Positions 16,374 through 24,977 of a stretch of DNA of 64,000 nucleotides are shown in pieces. The stretch is taken from positions 1-64,000 of the forward strand of contig JBBDMX010000067.1 in NCBI GenBank assembly GCA_040878035.1, given 5' to 3'. The stretch is from JBBDMX01 sp040878035 (GTDB lineage Bacteria; Planctomycetota; Phycisphaerae; Phycisphaerales; Phycisphaeraceae). The notes under the pieces were generated by a model. It saw nothing but the letters and a program-made list of their open reading frames with translations. It did not search any database and was not told the origin of the DNA. A program made the translations under genes and the position numbers. Position 1 is the first letter of the stretch; each line of letters begins with the position of its first letter.

Positions 16374-17990
16374 ATGAAGATCGATATCGCCAAGCGCCGT
16401 CGGGTGATGGGCCGGTCGCGCCAGTTGGGCCACTGCATCTGTGATCCGCGGCGGCCGTGCCCCTGCGACGTGTTTACCGAACAGGGCCTGTGCCCGTGTG
16501 CGGGGGAGCGGCCGGATCCCGTGCCTGCCCAAGCGGTGCGGTTGACCGAGATGGTGCGCAACGTAGGCTGTGCGTCCAAGATCGCCGCGGCCGACCTTGA
16601 GGCTGTGCTGGGCCGCCTGCCTGTGGTGACGGACGCGAATGTGCTCTGCGGCATGCCCGCGGGCGATGATGCGGGCGTCTATCGACTCGACGGGCAGGGC
16701 GCTACGGACGTATGCCTGCTGCAGACCGTCGATGTGATGACCCCTTGCGTGGACGACCCGCGAACGTTTGGCCGCATCTGTGCGGTTAACTGCTTGTCGG
16801 ACATCTACGCCATGGGCGGCACGCCACGCACCGCCCTGTCCATCCTGGCGTTCCCGTCCGAGACGCTCTCGGGCCAGATCATGTTCGAGATGATGGACGG
16901 GGCGATGGCGGTCCTGGCCCAGGCCGGCGTCGCCCTGATCGGCGGGCACAGCATCAAGGACGAGCAGATCATGCTGGGCTTCGCTATCACCGGCGTCGTC
17001 GATCCGCGGCGCGTGACCGCCCGTGACGCGGCCAAGGTCGGGGATGTGCTGGTGCTGACAAAACCGCTGGGCAGTGGCGTGCTGAACTTTGCCCGGCAGA
17101 TCGGGCGCGGGCAAGCCCAAGGTCTGCGCCAGGCCGAGCTGGCCATGGGGACGCTTAACCGCGTCGCCGCCGAGGCCATGGTGAGCCTGCACGCCTCAGC
17201 CTGCACCGACGTGACCGGGTTCGGGCTATGGGGCCACCTGGCGGGCATGGTCCGTCACTCGCATGTCACCGTCCGCATTGACGCAGGCGCCCTGCCCGCT
17301 TTCGACGGAGCCTTACAACTGCTCGCCGACGGCGTGGTGCCCGGGGCCGTCGAGCGGAACATGGAATACGTCGGCGACGACCTGACCCTCGAGGGTGATG
17401 TCGATCAAGCCCGACTGCACCTGGGCTATGACGCCCAGACCTCCGGCGGCCTGCTCATCGCCATGCCCGAGTCACGATGCCAGGATCTCCTGGATGCCCT
17501 GTCCGCAGGCGGGGTGACCGGCCATGTCATCGGACGGATCACCCAAGCCTCACAGGGGCGGATCATCGTCGCGGCAGGGAAGTGCGACTTCACCCCCGCA
17601 GCACTTGCCCAACCATCGGACACCACCCTCATGACCACTGCCAACCCCGCATCTCACGACGCCGGTTGCTGTAGTGACGCGCAGTCCACCGCCGCCACGA
17701 AGGATGCCCGTCGCGCCTTTGGCGCGTTGATGGCGTCCACCACCAGCGCCGGCGAGCTCGACGAGCGCACCAAGACGCTGATCAACCTCGCCCTGGTCAC
17801 GCTCCAGCGCTGCGGCCCGTGCGTTACCGCCCAACTCGCCAAGGCCCGCAAGCTCGGCGTCAGCGAAGCCCAGATCGACGAAGCCATCTGGTGCGCCATC
17901 GCCATCGGCGGGGCCTGCGTCAAGATGTTCTACGACGAGTTGGGTAAGTCGGGCAAAGACGCGTCGGCCACGCCCCCGCGCTGCTGCTGA
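16374..17990 (+). CDS. selD: Selenide water dikinase fused to an AhpD-like domain
   Basis: The 538-residue protein should make selenophosphate from selenide and ATP, the selenium donor for selenocysteine. Residues 1-50 carry three CxC pairs (Cys21/23, 29/31, 40/42), which may bind metal. The SelD core follows, with catalytic Cys66 and Lys69 in NVGCASKI, then AGDDAGVYRL, the ATP-binding NCLSDIYAMGGTP and GGHSIKDEQIMLG. From about residue 430 there is a carboxymuconolactone decarboxylase/AhpD-like domain with a CGPC pair at 480-483, preceded by a CC motif and followed by a terminal RCC. AhpD proteins are thiol-disulfide enzymes, so the fusion may supply reducing power or carry selenium; that is inference. 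ATG 16374 is chosen at the conserved N-terminus. Confidence 0.9.
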   Translation: MKIDIAKRRRVMGRSRQLGHCICDPRRPCPCDVFTEQGLCPCAGERPDPVPAQAVRLTEMVRNVGCASKIAAADLEAVLGRLPVVTDANVLCGMPAGDDAGVYRLDGQGATDVCLLQTVDVMTPCVDDPRTFGRICAVNCLSDIYAMGGTPRTALSILAFPSETLSGQIMFEMMDGAMAVLAQAGVALIGGHSIKDEQIMLGFAITGVVDPRRVTARDAAKVGDVLVLTKPLGSGVLNFARQIGRGQAQGLRQAELAMGTLNRVAAEAMVSLHASACTDVTGFGLWGHLAGMVRHSHVTVRIDAGALPAFDGALQLLADGVVPGAVERNMEYVGDDLTLEGDVDQARLHLGYDAQTSGGLLIAMPESRCQDLLDALSAGGVTGHVIGRITQASQGRIIVAAGKCDFTPAALAQPSDTTLMTTANPASHDAGCCSDAQSTAATKDARRAFGALMASTTSAGELDERTKTLINLALVTLQRCGPCVTAQLAKARKLGVSEAQIDEAIWCAIAIGGACVKMFYDELGKSGKDASATPPRCC

Positions 17991-18034
17991 ACGGAGCACG
18001 TCACGGGATTGCGATCAGTGCTTCATGGAAGTGG

Positions 18035-18874
18035 TCATTGCTGCTTTGGCCCCGCGCCGGCGATCGTCAAGGTGATCGCCGCACAACTTGTGCATTCGAG
18101 GCAGCGCACGCATGAGGTGTTGTTGATCGACTGGTCGACCTTCACGCCGTAATTGCAGCGGCTGCGGCAGAGGTTGCATTCGGTGCAATGGGGCGCGTTG
18201 AAGCGCAGGTACAGCAGGCTCACGCGGTTGAAGAGGGCGAAGATGCCGCCCAGCGGGCAGAGCACGCGGCACCAGGGACGACGGGCGAACAGCGCCAGGC
18301 CCAGCACCAGGGCCGTCACCGAGAGCTTGATCGCGTTGGGCAAAAAGAGCTGGCCGCGGTAGATCGACTGGCCCAGCGCCCCTTCCAGCGCGCCGGCGGG
18401 ACAGACGTTGCAAAAGAACAGCCAGTGCTCGGCGCCGAACAGGAACGGCACCGTCAGGACCAGCGCCAGCAGCGTCACATATCGGCCGACGCCCATCCAC
18501 GCCGGCAGCTCGAGCTTGCGGGTCGGCAACCGGGCCAGCAGATCCTGCATGAACCCGAAGGGGCAGGCCCAGCCGCAGACCGCCGTGCCCACCAGTGCCC
18601 CGACCGCCACCAGCACGCCCAGCGTCGCCAGCGGCACGATGTGCAGCGCCGAGAACTGCGCCAGCAGCCCGATCGGGCACGCCACCGCCGCCAGCGGGCA
18701 GGCGTAGCAGTGGAACACACATCCCGGCATCGAATGCCAACGCAGCAGCAGCGGATCCAGCCATAGCGCCAGAAACCCCGTCTGCACCCATGGCCGCAGA
18801 CGGGCGAGATTCCATCGTCGTACCGGAGGGCGCAGGCGTGGGGTGGTCTTCATGGAGGTGGCCATGGCACGCAT
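18035..18874 (-). CDS. NapH/RdxA-type membrane polyferredoxin
   Basis: A 279-residue membrane protein with about five helices and repeated cysteine clusters: CVFHCYACPLAAVACP, CGWACPFG, FCNVCPAGALEG and CRVLCPLGG, then a C-terminal 2x[4Fe-4S] ferredoxin domain, CTECNLCRSRC and CVRCLECTSCAA. Such proteins pass electrons across or along the membrane, for example from quinol to periplasmic reductases. The start may be ATG 18874 or the later MATSM. It lies 19 bases after the small membrane protein gene and shares the strand of tRNA-Sec. It is convergent with selD. A role in reducing a selenium compound or the exported selenoprotein is possible but unproven. Confidence 0.85.
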   Translation of the reverse strand: MRAMATSMKTTPRLRPPVRRWNLARLRPWVQTGFLALWLDPLLLRWHSMPGCVFHCYACPLAAVACPIGLLAQFSALHIVPLATLGVLVAVGALVGTAVCGWACPFGFMQDLLARLPTRKLELPAWMGVGRYVTLLALVLTVPFLFGAEHWLFFCNVCPAGALEGALGQSIYRGQLFLPNAIKLSVTALVLGLALFARRPWCRVLCPLGGIFALFNRVSLLYLRFNAPHCTECNLCRSRCNYGVKVDQSINNTSCVRCLECTSCAAITLTIAGAGPKQQ

Positions 18875-18893
18875 GACCGGAGGGTCACTTCAC

Positions 18894-19259
18894 TCACGTA
18901 GGGCAGAAGTCGTCCTGGGTCTTGGCGCCGGAATCAGGCTCGGGGGTGGCGGGTGATTCGTCTGACATCAACCTGGCGGCGTCATCCCCAAGAAATTGCG
19001 CGATGGCCAGGTCGAGTTCGGACTGCGGATCAGGCCGGCGTGGGCCGCCCACGGTGACGGCTTTGGTCAGTTGCCACTCGGGCATGCCCACCGTGCCGTC
19101 GCCGAACACATCATGCACGCGTCCGCCCGCCCACACCACCGCGGCCACGCCCGCGCAGGTCAACAGCAGCGCCAGCCACATGCGGCGAACGCCGGTGGGA
19201 TGGACCCAGCGATCGATGGGGGGCTGGGGGCGACGGACAAGTCGTTTGCGCTGCTTCAT
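18894..19259 (-). CDS. Small single-pass membrane protein, hypothetical
   Basis: A 121-residue protein with a basic N-terminus (MKQRKRLVRRPQPP), one membrane segment (MWLALLLTCAGVAAVVWAG, about residues 32-50) and an acidic C-terminal domain ending DDFCPT. The topology suggests the C-terminal part lies outside the cytoplasm. ATG 19259 is chosen because upstream ATGs fall in the tRNA gene. It begins five bases after tRNA-Sec and precedes the polyferredoxin gene by 19 bases, so the three may be one transcription unit. Function unknown; a partner of the polyferredoxin is plausible. Confidence 0.7.
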   Translation of the reverse strand: MKQRKRLVRRPQPPIDRWVHPTGVRRMWLALLLTCAGVAAVVWAGGRVHDVFGDGTVGMPEWQLTKAVTVGGPRRPDPQSELDLAIAQFLGDDAARLMSDESPATPEPDSGAKTQDDFCPT

Positions 19260-19263
19260 GAAA

Positions 19264-19355
19264 CGGAGGCGCATGGGAATCGAACCCACCCGGAGCCGTA
19301 AGACCCCGCACTGGTTTTGAAGACCAGGAGCGTCACCAGACCGCTAAGCACCTCC
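19264..19355 (-). tRNA. selC: Selenocysteine tRNA (TCA anticodon)
   Basis: A 92-nt tRNA with the hallmarks of bacterial tRNA-Sec: an 8-bp acceptor stem (GGAGGTGC/GCGCCTCC), discriminator G73, a long variable arm (about 20 nt), T-loop GGTTCGATTCC and the anticodon loop CTTCAAA, giving anticodon UCA that reads UGA. The anticodon stem is CTGGT/ACCAG. CCA is not encoded. Its presence implies that the organism inserts selenocysteine; selA and selB are not in the window. Confidence 0.95.
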
Positions 19356-19370
19356 AAGTTCACCGCCAGG

Positions 19371-19401
19371 ATTGTAACACTAAACCAAAGAAGAGTGTTA
19401 A
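19371..19401 (-). promoter_or_regulatory. Predicted promoter of tRNA-Sec
   Basis: On the minus strand TTAACA (19401-19396), a 19-bp spacer and TACAAT (19376-19371). The -10 ends 15 bases before the tRNA 5' end, which suits a short precursor leader. The spacer is two bases longer than ideal. Confidence 0.45.
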
Positions 19402-19482
19402 ATCCTGATAGCAGGTGGTCGTACTTCGTTCCTGGCTTTTCGATCTGATCCGACCAGGATGGATGGGCAATATGGCGAAGTC

Positions 19483-22026
19483 TCAGGGAGCGGCGGCGGG
19501 CGCCGCGGCGTCGGCGGCGGGTTGAGCTTTGGGCCAGGCGCTGTCAACCTCCGATGCGAGGTCGCCGCGCTGCCAGATGCGGATGTAGTCGATGACGAAG
19601 TGGTCGGGCAACTGGGTGTCGTCCAGGGCGTTATTGTCCCAGCCGCCGCTGACCATGTAGAGAATGGGGTACGACGGAGCGCTGGAGACTCGCTGGTTAT
19701 CCCAGCGGGCGATCTCCCGGCCGTTGGCGTAAATAACCGCCTGACCGGGCAGCCACAGCAGGCCGGACGTGATGAAGCCGTCCTTGTCGTGCCCGGCATA
19801 GATGGTGGCGCCGGTGGCTTTGTGCTCCTTCTGGTAGCCGTCCCAGTGCATGGCGATGTTGTAGCGGTGGGGCCCCCAGCGGGTCAGGTGCTCCAGGATG
19901 TCGAACTCCATGCCGCCGTTCTTGGTGTCGGCACGTTTCCATTGCGGCCCGATGGCCTCGCCGCGGTCGGGCATCAGCCAGAACGCCGGCCACAGTCCCG
20001 GGGCGGTGGGCAGCTTCACACGCGCCTCGAAGTAGCCGTAACGCTGCACCCACTTGCCGTAGGTGTCCAGGTGGCCGCAGGCATAGTCGCTTTCGTTCTT
20101 GCCGGTCTTGGGCAGCTTCTGATTCGGATCGTCATTGGCGAAGCCGAGTTTCTTCTCGTAGCGCAGCTTGGCCATGCCGTTTTCGAGGATCAGGTTGTCC
20201 CTGGAAAAGTGCGTGCGGCTGTCCCAGAAGTTGGAGGCGTAGATGTTCCAGCGGGTCTGGTCGATCTCGGGGCCGTCGAAGTTGTCTTCGAAGGTGAGCT
20301 TCCATTCGCCCTCGATCGGTGGGCGATTGCCCAGCCAGGCGGGCAATTGCACGGGCGGCGCCTCGGCGGTGATGGCCTCGACGCGCAACGCGGCTTGTTC
20401 GTCGGCGTCTTTGCTGATGGTTGCAGCGATCGTGATGCCCGACACGGCGTCGCTGGTCACCTTGTTGATCGTGTTGGCCTTGCCGGGTATGTGCTCGCCC
20501 TTGAAATCATCGGGGCCTTGCCAGACGATGCTGCTGATGAAGGACGCGGTGACGTCGCGCGCCTGGCCGGGAGCGATGGCGGTGTCGGCGGTCGCCCATT
20601 CCGAGGGGCCGCCGTTGCTTTCGATGCGAACACGCGGGGTGATGGGGGCCTGGCCGTCGTTGCGCAGGGTGACGCGGACCTGGATGGCGTCGCGCAGGTC
20701 CCAGCGCCCGGTGGCGGGCTTGATGGTCGCGCTCTGGTTCCCGCCCCCGGGGGCGCCGGCGAACGTGAGTCGCACCGCGTCACCAGCCGCCAAAGCGGCC
20801 GCACCGACCGTGGTGATCTGCTTACCGGGATCGACGGTGACACCCTTGCCCAGGATCAGGCCGTCCTTGGGCTTAATGCGCACATCCTTGGGATTCACCG
20901 CCGGCTTCTCGCCCGCCTCCCCGCCGGCGACGATCGAATCGATCAGGAACGTACGCTCAGCCCCGGCCTTACCGGTGAACACCAGCAGGCCCACGACCTT
21001 GCTGGGATCCAGCGCATAGCCTTTCTTGAAGCCGTACTGGTGGCCGAAGATCACCTTGACCGTGCCGGTTTCGCCGGGCTTGATTGTCTTAGCCTCGGTG
21101 TTCCAGGGGTTCTTCTTCCAGTCGCCGGCGTTATCGACGCGCAGCGAGACGCCCAGCGCCTTGTCACCGGTGTTGATGATGCGGGCCTCGACGTGGCCGT
21201 ACTTGGACAGGTCCCAGGCATCGCCGCTCTTAGGGGAGATGGCCAGGCCCGGATAGCCGTCGTCGCCGGCTTCGATGCGCACCGCCAGGCCCATGCCTTT
21301 GCCCGTCGGCTCACGCTTGGCGGTCACCTGTGTCGAGCTGGGCTTGAGCTGCACTTCGTCTTTCGAGGGGTCGAGCAACTTGGCGCCCCCGCCCCCCCCC
21401 CCGCACGCGGCGCCTTCGGCTTCGGGGGCGACGGCGTTAATGTCTTTGTCCGCCTTGTCCTTGGCCGGCTGGGCCGCGGCTTCGCTTCCGGGGGCCACGG
21501 CGCGGATGGCCAGAATGTGGATCTTCACTTCTTCCTTGGGCTTCTCGGCGAAAACCACCACTTGGCTGACCTTGGCCAAATCCAGCTCGTAGCCGGCGTT
21601 GCCGTAGGACTTGCCCAAGACTACGCGCAGGGTCTTGCGCTCGCCGGGCTTGAGCGTGATGGCATGGATGCTCCAGGGGCTCGTCTTCCAGTCGCCGGGG
21701 TTGTCCACTCGGCCGTGGATACGCGCCGCTTTGTCGCTGGTGTTCACCAGGTCGAACTCGACCGCGGCATAGCCCGACAGGTCCCACGCTTCCTGCGGCG
21801 CCCGCACGTGCACGCCCGGATAATCGCCGCCCTTATGCCCGATGCGCATTTCCAGCGCCGATCCCTGCTCGGTCTTAACCACCTGCACATCCGCATGGTC
21901 GGCATGGGTCTTGAGACTCTCGCCCCCGTCGCTCAAATCCATCAGTGCCTTGGGCTCGGCGGCGAAGGCTGCGGTCGTAATAAGCATCAACAATAAGGAC
22001 AGCGGCGAGGCATAGCGTTTGGCCAT
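19483..22026 (-). CDS. Secreted GH16 glucanase with three N-terminal beta-sandwich modules
   Basis: An 847-residue exported enzyme. Residues 1-22 are a signal peptide. Two homologous modules of about 150 residues follow, sharing WDLSxY, VDNxGDWK, PW and KPGE..L/V; a third related module spans roughly 410-560; such modules may bind carbohydrate. The GH16 domain (about 570-820) has LTFEDNFDG, the catalytic EFDILEH (nucleophile and acid/base Glu), WPAFWLMPD and MVSGGWDNN. GH16 enzymes cleave beta-glucans or galactans such as laminarin and agar. AGGAG lies eight bases before ATG 22026. An 11-base C run at 21392-21402 encodes a poly-Gly linker. The C-terminus is Ala-rich. Confidence 0.88.
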   Translation of the reverse strand: MAKRYASPLSLLLMLITTAAFAAEPKALMDLSDGGESLKTHADHADVQVVKTEQGSALEMRIGHKGGDYPGVHVRAPQEAWDLSGYAAVEFDLVNTSDKAARIHGRVDNPGDWKTSPWSIHAITLKPGERKTLRVVLGKSYGNAGYELDLAKVSQVVVFAEKPKEEVKIHILAIRAVAPGSEAAAQPAKDKADKDINAVAPEAEGAACGGGGGGAKLLDPSKDEVQLKPSSTQVTAKREPTGKGMGLAVRIEAGDDGYPGLAISPKSGDAWDLSKYGHVEARIINTGDKALGVSLRVDNAGDWKKNPWNTEAKTIKPGETGTVKVIFGHQYGFKKGYALDPSKVVGLLVFTGKAGAERTFLIDSIVAGGEAGEKPAVNPKDVRIKPKDGLILGKGVTVDPGKQITTVGAAALAAGDAVRLTFAGAPGGGNQSATIKPATGRWDLRDAIQVRVTLRNDGQAPITPRVRIESNGGPSEWATADTAIAPGQARDVTASFISSIVWQGPDDFKGEHIPGKANTINKVTSDAVSGITIAATISKDADEQAALRVEAITAEAPPVQLPAWLGNRPPIEGEWKLTFEDNFDGPEIDQTRWNIYASNFWDSRTHFSRDNLILENGMAKLRYEKKLGFANDDPNQKLPKTGKNESDYACGHLDTYGKWVQRYGYFEARVKLPTAPGLWPAFWLMPDRGEAIGPQWKRADTKNGGMEFDILEHLTRWGPHRYNIAMHWDGYQKEHKATGATIYAGHDKDGFITSGLLWLPGQAVIYANGREIARWDNQRVSSAPSYPILYMVSGGWDNNALDDTQLPDHFVIDYIRIWQRGDLASEVDSAWPKAQPAADAAAPAAAP

Positions 22027-22070
22027 GTAACAAACTCCTGGATTCTGTAATATCACCCTCGGCGCCGCAA

Positions 22071-22820
22071 TCAATCGGCTCGGTGGGTGATCTGCTTGTC
22101 TGCGTGCGCCTGCAAGGCATCGCGGAATGAGCGGGCGCTACCGTCGGCGAAGCCGATGTTGGTCGAGTCCAGATGGCGGTAGCTGGTGTAGCCTCGGTCG
22201 CCGTTGTCGTCGCCCCGGTAGCTTGCCGCTTCATTTTCGAAGAAGCGGCTCCAGAGAAATTGCAAGCTGCCTTCGACGTCCATGATCAGGAAGGTTCGGC
22301 TGGGTTGCACGAACTGATCGAGGCGCACGTGCGGCTTGGTCGACAGGTCGTAACGATTGAAGTTATTGAGTTGGCTGTTGTTATAACCGATGCCGATGTC
22401 CAGCGTGCCGTTCGCCAATTTCAGCAACAGGCGTGACGGGCAATAGGTGGCCGTGGTGCTGGGGCGCTGCTGGGGGGTGTTGAAGGCTGTCGCGCAAGGA
22501 TGGTTGTTGCCGGTGTATCGGCCCACGAAGCGTTCACTGTACCAAGGAACCCATGCGTCGCGTGTGATACCTTGCCAGGTATATTCGCCCCATGAGTTGC
22601 CCGAATACATGTGGGTGTAGATCGGCGACATCTTGCCCTGATTGTCCTCGGCGTAAAGCACTAGGCCAGTCAACGCGGTTCGCTGATTGGCGGCACACTG
22701 CACAGCGCGTGCCGCCTCCCGGGCGGCGCCCAGCGCCGGCAACAGCAGTGCGACCAGCAGAGCGATGATGCTGATCACCACCAGCAGTTCGATGAGGGTA
22801 AATCCGCGGGGGCGTTTCAT
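22071..22820 (-). CDS. Type II secretion pseudopilin-like protein (prepilin cleavage motif)
   Basis: The 249-residue product starts with a class III signal: RPRGFTLIELLVVISIIALL, cut by prepilin peptidase after the Gly and methylated at Phe. The hydrophobic helix is followed by REAARAVQCAANQRTALTGL, typical of the planctomycete family of abundant prepilin-like proteins, and the C-terminus has NIGFADGSARSFRDA, matching the family's HxDGS-like end. It lies 44 bases upstream of the GH16 gene on the same strand, so the two may be co-expressed. ATG 22820 (MKRPRG) is the natural start. Its exact role is unknown; these proteins may decorate the envelope or take part in macromolecule uptake. Confidence 0.85.
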   Translation of the reverse strand: MKRPRGFTLIELLVVISIIALLVALLLPALGAAREAARAVQCAANQRTALTGLVLYAEDNQGKMSPIYTHMYSGNSWGEYTWQGITRDAWVPWYSERFVGRYTGNNHPCATAFNTPQQRPSTTATYCPSRLLLKLANGTLDIGIGYNNSQLNNFNRYDLSTKPHVRLDQFVQPSRTFLIMDVEGSLQFLWSRFFENEAASYRGDDNGDRGYTSYRHLDSTNIGFADGSARSFRDALQAHADKQITHRAD

Positions 22821-22897
22821 GGCCGTGTCTCTCATGATTCTAGCGCCTTGACTGTCCCCGTCCGCGTGTCAGTAGACCTAATCGCCGATGCCGACCG

Positions 22898-22937
22898 GAC
22901 CTCGGACCCCGGACCCCGGACCCCGCGGGGGGGGGGG
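22898..22937. repeat. Family D GGACCCC tandem repeat with poly-G tract
   Basis: Four GGACCCC-type heptamers are followed by CCGC and an uninterrupted run of 11 G (22927-22937), just before the stop codon of the PEP-CTERM gene. Related GGACCCC arrays lie at 40541 and 43485. Confidence 0.75.
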
Positions 22938-22967
22938 CGCCGCCGCGGGTCCGTAGGTGTTCTGCAA

Positions 22968-24977
22968 TCAAGCGCCGCGGCGGCGCGGCAGGAGGAACAG
23001 GCCCGCCAGACCCATCAGGGCCAGCGTGCCCGGCTCGGGGATCAACTGGGCATACAGGACCACGTCGTTGCCGCCGGTGAGGCTGACGCTGCCGTCGGTG
23101 ATGTTTCCGTCATAGGTGATCTTCAGGTTGAGCAGGCCCTGGGTCAGGACGATGTCGCCCTCGTTGAAGTTGCCGAACGTGTTGTTTCGGCCGGCCACGG
23201 CGTGAAGGATGCCGTAAAGGTTGCCGTTACTGAGCGTGTGGCCGCCAATAAGCGACACGGCCAAGTCGCCGGCGAGGTCGGTGACGCCGTTGACCTTGAG
23301 TCGGTCGTACTCTTCCGTGCCGTTGAAGGTGAAGGTCGTGCCGCCCAGTTCGATGGTGAGGGTTGCACCGGACTTGAGGTCAAAGCTGCCGTTGGCAAAG
23401 AGCGATCCGGCGACGATGCCTGGGGCGACGTTGGCACCAGAGTCGACGCTGACAGGGCCGCTGGTCGCCCCGGTGCCGCCGAGCGTCCCGGCGTTGACGT
23501 TGACCCCGCCGCCGCCGGTGTGGGTGCCGTTAACCAGCAGCGTGCCGGCGCTGACGGTTGTCACGCCGGCGTAGGTGTTGTTGCCGGTGAGACGGACGGT
23601 GCCATCACCGATCTTGGTCAGGTTGCCGTCGCCGGCCGTGGCGTGTTCCATGATGTTGCCGGTGATGCTGACCATGACGCCGGTGGGGGCGGTGACTGTC
23701 AGGTGGGCTTGCGAGGCGTTGCCGACGGTGATGGTGCCGGAGAACGTGCTGTTGCCGACCTGAATGGCCGTGGCGCCGATGGTCTTAAGGCCGGCGGCGT
23801 TGGTGGCGGCGCCGAGGGTGATGTCCCGGCCGATCTCGATCGCCCCGTTGGTCAGCAGCGCCGCATGGGTCGTGGAGTTGCCGCTGTTGCCGAGGATGAT
23901 GGCCGAACTGCCGTTGCCCAACGGGCTGTTCGTATTGGCCAACGCATTGAGCGTGACGACCACGGTGTTGGTGGCGCCGCCGCCCGAAGAACTGGCCACG
24001 GTCGTCGTGCCTGTATAGGTGTTGTTGTTGGAAACCGTGGTGGCGGCGCTGGCGTTAGCGCCATAGGACATATTGAGGTTGCCGGTGATCAGGCCGGCGA
24101 GATTCTGGCTGCTGGCGGCTTTGGTCGTGATCGTCTCTGTGGTGACCAGATTGCCGTTGGTCAGGACGCCATCGGCGCTCAGAACGAGGGTGGCGATGGC
24201 GAGCGAGGATCTGGCGCCATTGACGTCAACTGTGCCGTTGGAAATGGTGAGCGTTCGGGTATTGTCGGTATTCAGGCCGCCCGTCCCGATGCCTGTGACA
24301 CCACCGGCGGTTTCCGCGAAAAAGCGTACGGTCGTCCCTTCGAATACCGCCAACCCCGAACTGCCGAAGGCGCCGGTGGTGTTGAGTTCGAGCGTGCCGC
24401 CCCCGCGTGCATCGATTCTGCCGCTAAAGTTGCCGCCGCCGTCGATCGCGATGCCAACGTTGGCATTGAGCCGCAGCGTGCCGCCCGCCGCCACATAGAC
24501 ATCTGAAAAGTCGTTGGTATCCCGAGCCCCAAACCGCACGGCGCCGTTGACGGTATTGGTGCCGCTGGTCGCCTCGGAGCGGAGGTCGTCGGTACCCTGG
24601 CGACTGACGTAGAGCGTGAAGGCGCCGGTGTCCAGGGTCCAGCCGCTATCGACGAACCTGACCCCGCGCAGGCCCCACGTCGTGCTGTTATTGACACCGT
24701 CGCCGAAAGCCGCGGTCATGGTGGGCGTCTTGTTATCCAAGCCGACTTGGTTGCCGTCAAACACGGCGATGTCACCAGAAGCGGCCGTATTCTCGTCGTA
24801 GAACGCAGGCAAATTGCCGCCGACCCAGTTGGCGGCGTTGTTGAAGTTGGTTTCATCCCCAGCGTCGCCGCCGAGCCAGGTGATGTTAGCCGCCTGTGCC
24901 GCGGCGCCTCCGATACCCAGGGCTGCCGCGGTCGCGATGATCAGACCATAGTTCATGTGTCGTGCCTCCATTTTCAT
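22968..24977 (-). CDS. PEP-CTERM protein with autotransporter-type beta-strand repeats
   Basis: A 669-residue exported protein. A signal peptide (IIATAAALGIGGAAAQA) is followed by ITWLGGDAG..NWVGG, then beta-helix repeats rich in Gly, Thr and Asn, with NTYAGVTTVSAGTLLVNGTH and TKIGDGTVRLTGNNTY typical of autotransporter-associated beta-strand repeats. The C-terminus is a PEP-CTERM sorting signal: IPEPGTLALMGLAGLFLLPR then RRGA, a membrane helix with a basic end cut by an exosortase. The start codon overlaps the stop of the LacI gene (ATGA), with AAGGAG seven bases upstream, so translation is probably coupled. A second ATG (24956) is also preceded by GGAGG. Probably an extracellular matrix or adhesion protein. 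Confidence 0.85.
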   Translation of the reverse strand: MKMEARHMNYGLIIATAAALGIGGAAAQAANITWLGGDAGDETNFNNAANWVGGNLPAFYDENTAASGDIAVFDGNQVGLDNKTPTMTAAFGDGVNNSTTWGLRGVRFVDSGWTLDTGAFTLYVSRQGTDDLRSEATSGTNTVNGAVRFGARDTNDFSDVYVAAGGTLRLNANVGIAIDGGGNFSGRIDARGGGTLELNTTGAFGSSGLAVFEGTTVRFFAETAGGVTGIGTGGLNTDNTRTLTISNGTVDVNGARSSLAIATLVLSADGVLTNGNLVTTETITTKAASSQNLAGLITGNLNMSYGANASAATTVSNNNTYTGTTTVASSSGGGATNTVVVTLNALANTNSPLGNGSSAIILGNSGNSTTHAALLTNGAIEIGRDITLGAATNAAGLKTIGATAIQVGNSTFSGTITVGNASQAHLTVTAPTGVMVSITGNIMEHATAGDGNLTKIGDGTVRLTGNNTYAGVTTVSAGTLLVNGTHTGGGGVNVNAGTLGGTGATSGPVSVDSGANVAPGIVAGSLFANGSFDLKSGATLTIELGGTTFTFNGTEEYDRLKVNGVTDLAGDLAVSLIGGHTLSNGNLYGILHAVAGRNNTFGNFNEGDIVLTQGLLNLKITYDGNITDGSVSLTGGNDVVLYAQLIPEPGTLALMGLAGLFLLPRRRGA

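Noticed and set aside
19459..21996. 845-codon plus-strand frame opposite the GH16 gene
   Set aside because: It is a GC-rich shadow frame; the minus strand has a signal peptide, GH16 catalytic motif and a good ribosome-binding site.
22848..24506. 552-codon plus-strand frame opposite the PEP-CTERM gene
   Set aside because: It is antisense to a gene with clear signal peptide, beta-repeats and sorting signal, and has no family features.
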